Shown here piece by piece: positions 60,146-64,000 of a stretch of 64,000 nt of DNA; position 1 is the first letter of the stretch; every line of letters starts with the position of its first letter. Location: contig OX442314.1 in NCBI GenBank assembly GCA_949358305.1, positions 42,292,581-42,356,580 of the forward strand. The letters are read 5' to 3'. The DNA comes from Strigamia acuminata (taxonomy: Eukaryota; Arthropoda; Chilopoda; Geophilomorpha; Linotaeniidae). A program made the translations under genes and the position numbers. Under the pieces are notes generated by a model. The model was not told the origin of the DNA. It saw nothing but the letters and a program-made list of their open reading frames with translations, and ran no database searches.

Positions 60146-63100
60146 ATGTGGTGTTCGTGTTTGGTTGTGGTGGTCAGTTTGTTGTTGTTGGTTTGTCTAG
60201 AAGGGTTTTTGTTTTTTCCGTTAGTTACGACGCTGCAGTATGAAGTGGGAGTGTCGTATGAGTATGAGTATAAGAGTGTGGTGAGTTTTGCGGAGATTCG
60301 GCCGGAGCAGAGTCAAGTTGTGTTTCAAGTGGGTTCGACGGTGCAAGTGAGGTCGGTTTGGCAGGGTGGAGACAAGCAGCAACTGCTTTTGTTGAAGGTA
60401 AATTGAAAAATGGAGGAATTGTTGAGGAATAAAGTTAAATATGAGTGTGAGGAAAAAAATTGGATGAGATATCAATAGTAATTGAATAGTATTTGGTTTT
60501 AAAAATTTAAATTTCGTGGGGAATGATGTGGAAATTTGGTAAAAATGAGGGAATTTCACGAAAAAGTTAATTGAAAATTTTTTAACGATTATTTAATGTT
60601 AACAAAGAATTGGTAAAAATTATTTAAAATCAATTGATAATTGATTAAAATCATGAAGAATTAATTTTGAATTGATGAAAGTCTTGAAAAATTAATTTTG
60701 AATTGATATAAATCATGAAAAATTAATTTTGAATTGATAAAAATCATGAAAAAGTTATTTTGAATTGATAGAAATCATCAAAAATCTTGAAAATCGATGT
60801 AAATCATTAAAAATCAATTGAAAATTCATAAAACCATTAAAAATCAATTGAAAATTTATAAAAATTAAAAATCAATTGAAAATTCATAAAACCATTAAAT
60901 ATCAACAGAAAAACTTAAAATAATGGTATCATGAAAAATTCAAAAAATATATATCATTAAAAATTCCAAAAATATATATCATTAAAAATCAACTAAAATG
61001 TTGATTGCAATCACTAAAATCAACTAAAATGTTGATTGCAATCACTAAAATCAACTAAATTGTTGATTGCAATCACTAAAATCAACTAAAATGTTGATTG
61101 CAATCACTAAAATCAACTAAAATGTTGATTGCAATCACTAAAATCAACTAAAATGTTGATTGAAATCACTAAAATCAACTAAAATGTTGATTGAAATCAC
61201 TAAAATCAACTAAAATGTCATAAAAACAAACTAAAATCAACCTAAATGTTATAAAAATTCACTAAAAGTAATTAAAATGTGGTAAAAATCACTAAAAGTA
61301 ATTAAAATGAGGTAAATATCACTAGAATTCAACCAGAAATCACTAGAATTCAACCAGAAATCACTAGAATTCAACCAGAAATCACTAGATTTCAACCAGA
61401 AATCACCAGAATTCAATCAGAAATCACCAGAATTCAACCAGAAATCACTAGAATTCAACCAGAAATCACCAGAATTCAACCAGAAATCACTAGAATTCAA
61501 CCAGAAATCACTAAAATTCAACCAAAAATCACTAAAATTCAACCAAAAATCACTAGAATTCAACCAGAAATCCCTAGAATTCAACCAAAAATTACAAAAA
61601 TCAACCAAAAATCACTAAAATTCAACCAAAAATCACTAAAATTCAACCAAAAATCATTAAAATTTAACCAAAAATCACTAAAATTCAACCAAAAATCACT
61701 AAACTTCAACCAAAAATCACTAAACTTCAACCAAAAATCACTAAAATTCAGCAAGAAATCACTGAAATACATTAGAAATCAACCGAAAATCAAAGATTCA
61801 ACAAAAATTCAACTTACAAATTTTATATTTCAGATGCAACCAAAACTTCTAATGAAACCAAAAGGAAAAACCACTTTTGAGGTCCATCCCTCTAAGCTGG
61901 ATTCAAGCACATCAAACCCAGTACTATTTGCATTAAACGAAGGCCGCATAACTCATTTCTTCGCCGCTTCAAACGAAGATGTTGATTTGCTCAATTTAAA
62001 AAGAGGTGTCATCAGTTTGTTTCAGTTGCAACAGGTCACAGGTGAAACACAAGAGGTAATCCAACTAAACCTTGATTGTTTACTTCCAGTTGTTTGTTAA
62101 CTGTAACATTTTTTTCTTTCTAAACAAAAGGTTGATGTGTCAGGAAAATGTTCAGTTTTTTACAAAATATTAGGAAGAACAACAACTAAAGTGAAAAAAT
62201 CATGTTTCGGTAACAATCAAGACGTCAAAGATTTTTCAAATATCAATAAAGTAAAGAAACAATTCATATTTTCAAACTATTTGTGAATAATTAACATTTT
62301 TTGCAGATTTTTGACACTAATCTCACATCACATCAAAAAAGCACATACCAATTAACAGCTGATGATTTTATAATCCAAACGGCAGAGAGCGAAGAACGAT
62401 TTCAACAGAATGTGGCGCCAATACTCAGTGCATCGGCATCAATCACTTCAAAGTAGCGCCACAAATTAAATTCAATTAAATTCAAATATTTCTAATGTCC
62501 AATTTTGTATTTTAGGCAAAAAATTGCTTTGGTAAAACAGATCCAAGAAGAAAATCCATTCCAAGGAAATACATTGCAGAAAGTTGTGGAATCTGTTTCT
62601 AAAACTCTGAACGTACAACTATCGCAAATGGACATCGAACTTTCAAAATCACAAATTAAACCGTATTCGCAAACGGTAAATTTATTATCGGCCAATCCCC
62701 AGTGCTCGACTAGTCCGGTGGGATACTGGGAATTTCCCGGTATACCATGGCCCGCCCTATCCAGATTTCCCAGTATAAATTTGTTCCCGTGGCCCGACCT
62801 ATCCAGATTTTCCGGTACTAAATTAGTAGCGCCGCCACTCATTATCCAAAAAAGATAATTAGGATGTGTCATTCCACACGGCCCGTTGCTACTTTTGGCC
62901 GGATTCTAAAAAAAATTTATCTGGTTTATTTTATAACTAACATTAATTTAAATACAAACGGAAAATCTTGGTCCAGCCTTGCCAATCCCGTATTCCTAAG
63001 TTAACGGTTAATGTTGGCATTAACTTTGTTTCTTTTAGTTGTCCGCATTTGTACGAGAGCGTAAAGTGGTTTTATCCAACAAGCAACTCGCCAAGAACAA

Positions 63101-64000
63101 ATCAGTGTATGGTTTCCTTCAAGTCTTAGATTACTTCCGACAATCATCGAAAGAGGAAATTACAGCGGTGCTCAAAGATCCGAAAAATAAAAACTTTTTG
63201 TAAATATGGCAGAGATAATTTCCACCCTGTGGACACACAGTTAATTTTGTGTTTAATACAAGGCCATCACTATTGGATGTGGCAGCTTTTGCTCAAACTT
63301 CAGACGCATTCCAATCAGCGATGGAAATTCTTCCACAAGTTCACAATCCTGACACTATCGAGAGGTTTCTATTAACATTAGGTGTTGTTCCTCAATCCAC
63401 CGAAGAAATGATCCAGTCCATAAAAGTGAAATTAATGTTCCGTTCCATATGACTCAAAAATACATTGAAATTATATTGCAGTGTGTTAGCAATGTATTTT
63501 GAAACGAAGTGGCTACGTTCATGTCCGACGTGAACGTATTATTTTCACGACGCGCTGTGATTGGTTGAGAGATGCATTGAAATACATTGATGAAAATTCT
63601 TATTTCGTCGACTTTGCTAAAAACGGATGAGGTTAGGTCTGTTGTAAGAAAAAGAGAAGCTAAAACCTCGAGACCATCGAATTTGAGAAAACTTACGTCG
63701 AGGAAACGGAATCGACATCAATGGGTCTCAGCCAATCACAGCGTGTCACGAAAATAATACGTTCACGTCGGACATGAACGTAGCCACTGCCATTTTGAAA
63801 TGTATTGCTGTCAGTTTGCAAATTATAATTTTGTAAAATGTCTTAAAAAATGCATTCCCAATTTGGCAATTGCAGTTATTATATTTTATTTGAATTAATT
63901 ATAATTTTTTTGTTATGATCTAGTCATTGATTATTGGTCAGGACTTGAAAGAACCAAAATTAGAGGAAACAGCCATTTTGATGCTGGCATCACTCATCCG
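60146..64000 (+). CDS. MTTP: Microsomal triglyceride transfer protein large subunit, 5' part, eight exons
   Basis: MTTP is an ER-lumen lipid transfer protein that loads lipid onto apolipoprotein-B-type lipoproteins with protein disulfide isomerase as partner. Eight exons are consistent in phase and all flanked by GT-AG: 60146-60397, 61834-62055, 62131-62250, 62307-62452, 62516-62675, 63039-63199, 63263-63425, 63942 to the window end. About 427 residues are covered, roughly half of a normal MTTP. The ATG at 60146 is chosen because it starts a hydrophobic signal peptide (MWCSCLVVVVSLLLLVCLEG); the frame is open upstream only from TTG. Vitellogenin_N/MTP family matches include NPVLFALNEGRITHFF, LLNLKRGVISLFQLQ, ITSKQKIALVK and SLLDVAAFAQTSDAFQSAM. 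MTTP is preferred over vitellogenin or apolipophorin because these blocks align in order with vertebrate MTTP. The 3' half is outside the window. Confidence 0.9.
60984..61215. repeat. 31-bp minisatellite in MTTP intron 1, about 7-8 copies
   Basis: Unit atcaactaaaatgttgattgcaatcactaaa, spacing 31 bases; each unit contains the palindrome-like caac-taaaatgttg. Confidence 0.93.
61316..61765. repeat. 21-bp minisatellite in MTTP intron 1, about 20 copies
   Basis: Unit close to aattcaaccagaaatcactag, later drifting to ccaaaaatcactaaa. The 7-codon minus-strand peptide (DFWLNSS) is a by-product. Confidence 0.95.
63488..63809. mobile_element. Foldback (MITE-like) element in MTTP intron 7
   Basis: The left arm agcaatgtattttgaaac...gtggctacgttcatgtccga is the reverse complement of the right arm ending gacatgaacgtagccac...cattttgaaatgtattgct, over about 80 bases including tgattggttgag / ctcagccaatca. 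No clear target duplication and no coding capacity. It lies wholly inside an intron, so it should not affect the protein. Confidence 0.85.

Larger units (their letters stand above)
60398..61833 (+). other. MTTP intron 1 (1436 nt), packed with tandem repeats
   Basis: Donor AAG|GTAAAT and acceptor TATTTCAG|ATG. 60590-60900 has degenerate ~30-bp aattgaaaa/aatcatgaaa units. The two arrays listed separately fill most of the remainder. Confidence 0.85.

Noticed and set aside
61417-61772. Two minus-strand ORFs reading repeated DFWLNSS
   Set aside because: Product of a 21-bp minisatellite inside an MTTP intron; antisense to the gene.

Overview
This is animal nuclear DNA, most likely from an invertebrate and probably an arthropod. 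The evidence is intron-containing genes with GT-AG boundaries, metazoan transposon families (BEL/Pao, P-element/THAP, pogo/Tigger, Ty3-gypsy and Ty1-copia), and a microsomal triglyceride transfer protein gene. I cannot name the species. Most of the window is a nest of young, nearly intact LTR retrotransposons. Cellular genes are visible only as a histone-H3-like ORF (about 5.9-6.2 kb), a possible isolated exon (38.5 kb) and the 5' half of MTTP (60.1 kb to the right edge).

Layout. 1-1067: internal tail and 5' LTR of a minus-strand Ty3-gypsy-like element (G) leaving the left edge. 1068-7392: two decayed BEL/Pao copies surrounding a small unique island. The island holds a divergent histone-H3 fold ORF between two 65-bp direct repeats. 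7393-8824: mostly unassigned, ending in a ~50-bp tandem repeat. 8825-32110: element B (minus strand, 819-bp LTRs, target duplication GAAT). B was later split by two insertions: copia element A (9942-16926, minus, duplication ATGGT) and non-autonomous LTR element C (19073-28505, plus, 1915-bp LTRs, duplication ACGGT). Removing A and C restores one uninterrupted ~1554-codon reading frame in B. 32.1-40.2 kb: truncated gypsy element F, P-element debris, a 138-bp tandem repeat and a pogo/Tigger pseudogene. 40197-51588: gypsy element D (minus, 612-bp LTRs, duplication AAGT). D carries Gag, Pol and a third, apparently spliced ORF in the env position that is not envelope-like. 51.6-54.0 kb: copia integrase debris, a P-element fragment and a hAT-type foldback element. 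54026-58279: copia element E (plus, 196-bp LTRs, duplication AAAAG), intact in frame but lacking its protease region. 58.3-60.1 kb: minisatellites. 60146 to the end: MTTP, eight exons visible.

The elements sort by primer-binding site. B, D and G have an 18-nt site fitting tRNA-Pro. A and E fit initiator tRNA-Met. C fits tRNA-Gln. B and D also share protein sequence outside RT: the region leading into the integrase, the end of Pol, and a domain of D's third ORF. B therefore looks like a D-lineage element that lost protease, RT and RNase H but kept a long open frame.

The most unusual items are: (1) D's third ORF with an apparent 217-nt intron, and its homologous domain in B; (2) B's long ORF with a coiled coil and a catalytically dead integrase remnant; (3) element C, whose only long ORF is a 493-aa protein with internal repeats and no recognisable retroviral domain, preceded by a ~3-kb array of degenerate hairpin-like motifs and a duplicated primer-binding site; (4) the divergent H3 with a one-residue-longer loop 1, a candidate centromeric H3. 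All assignments come from reading the sequence; no database search was possible.
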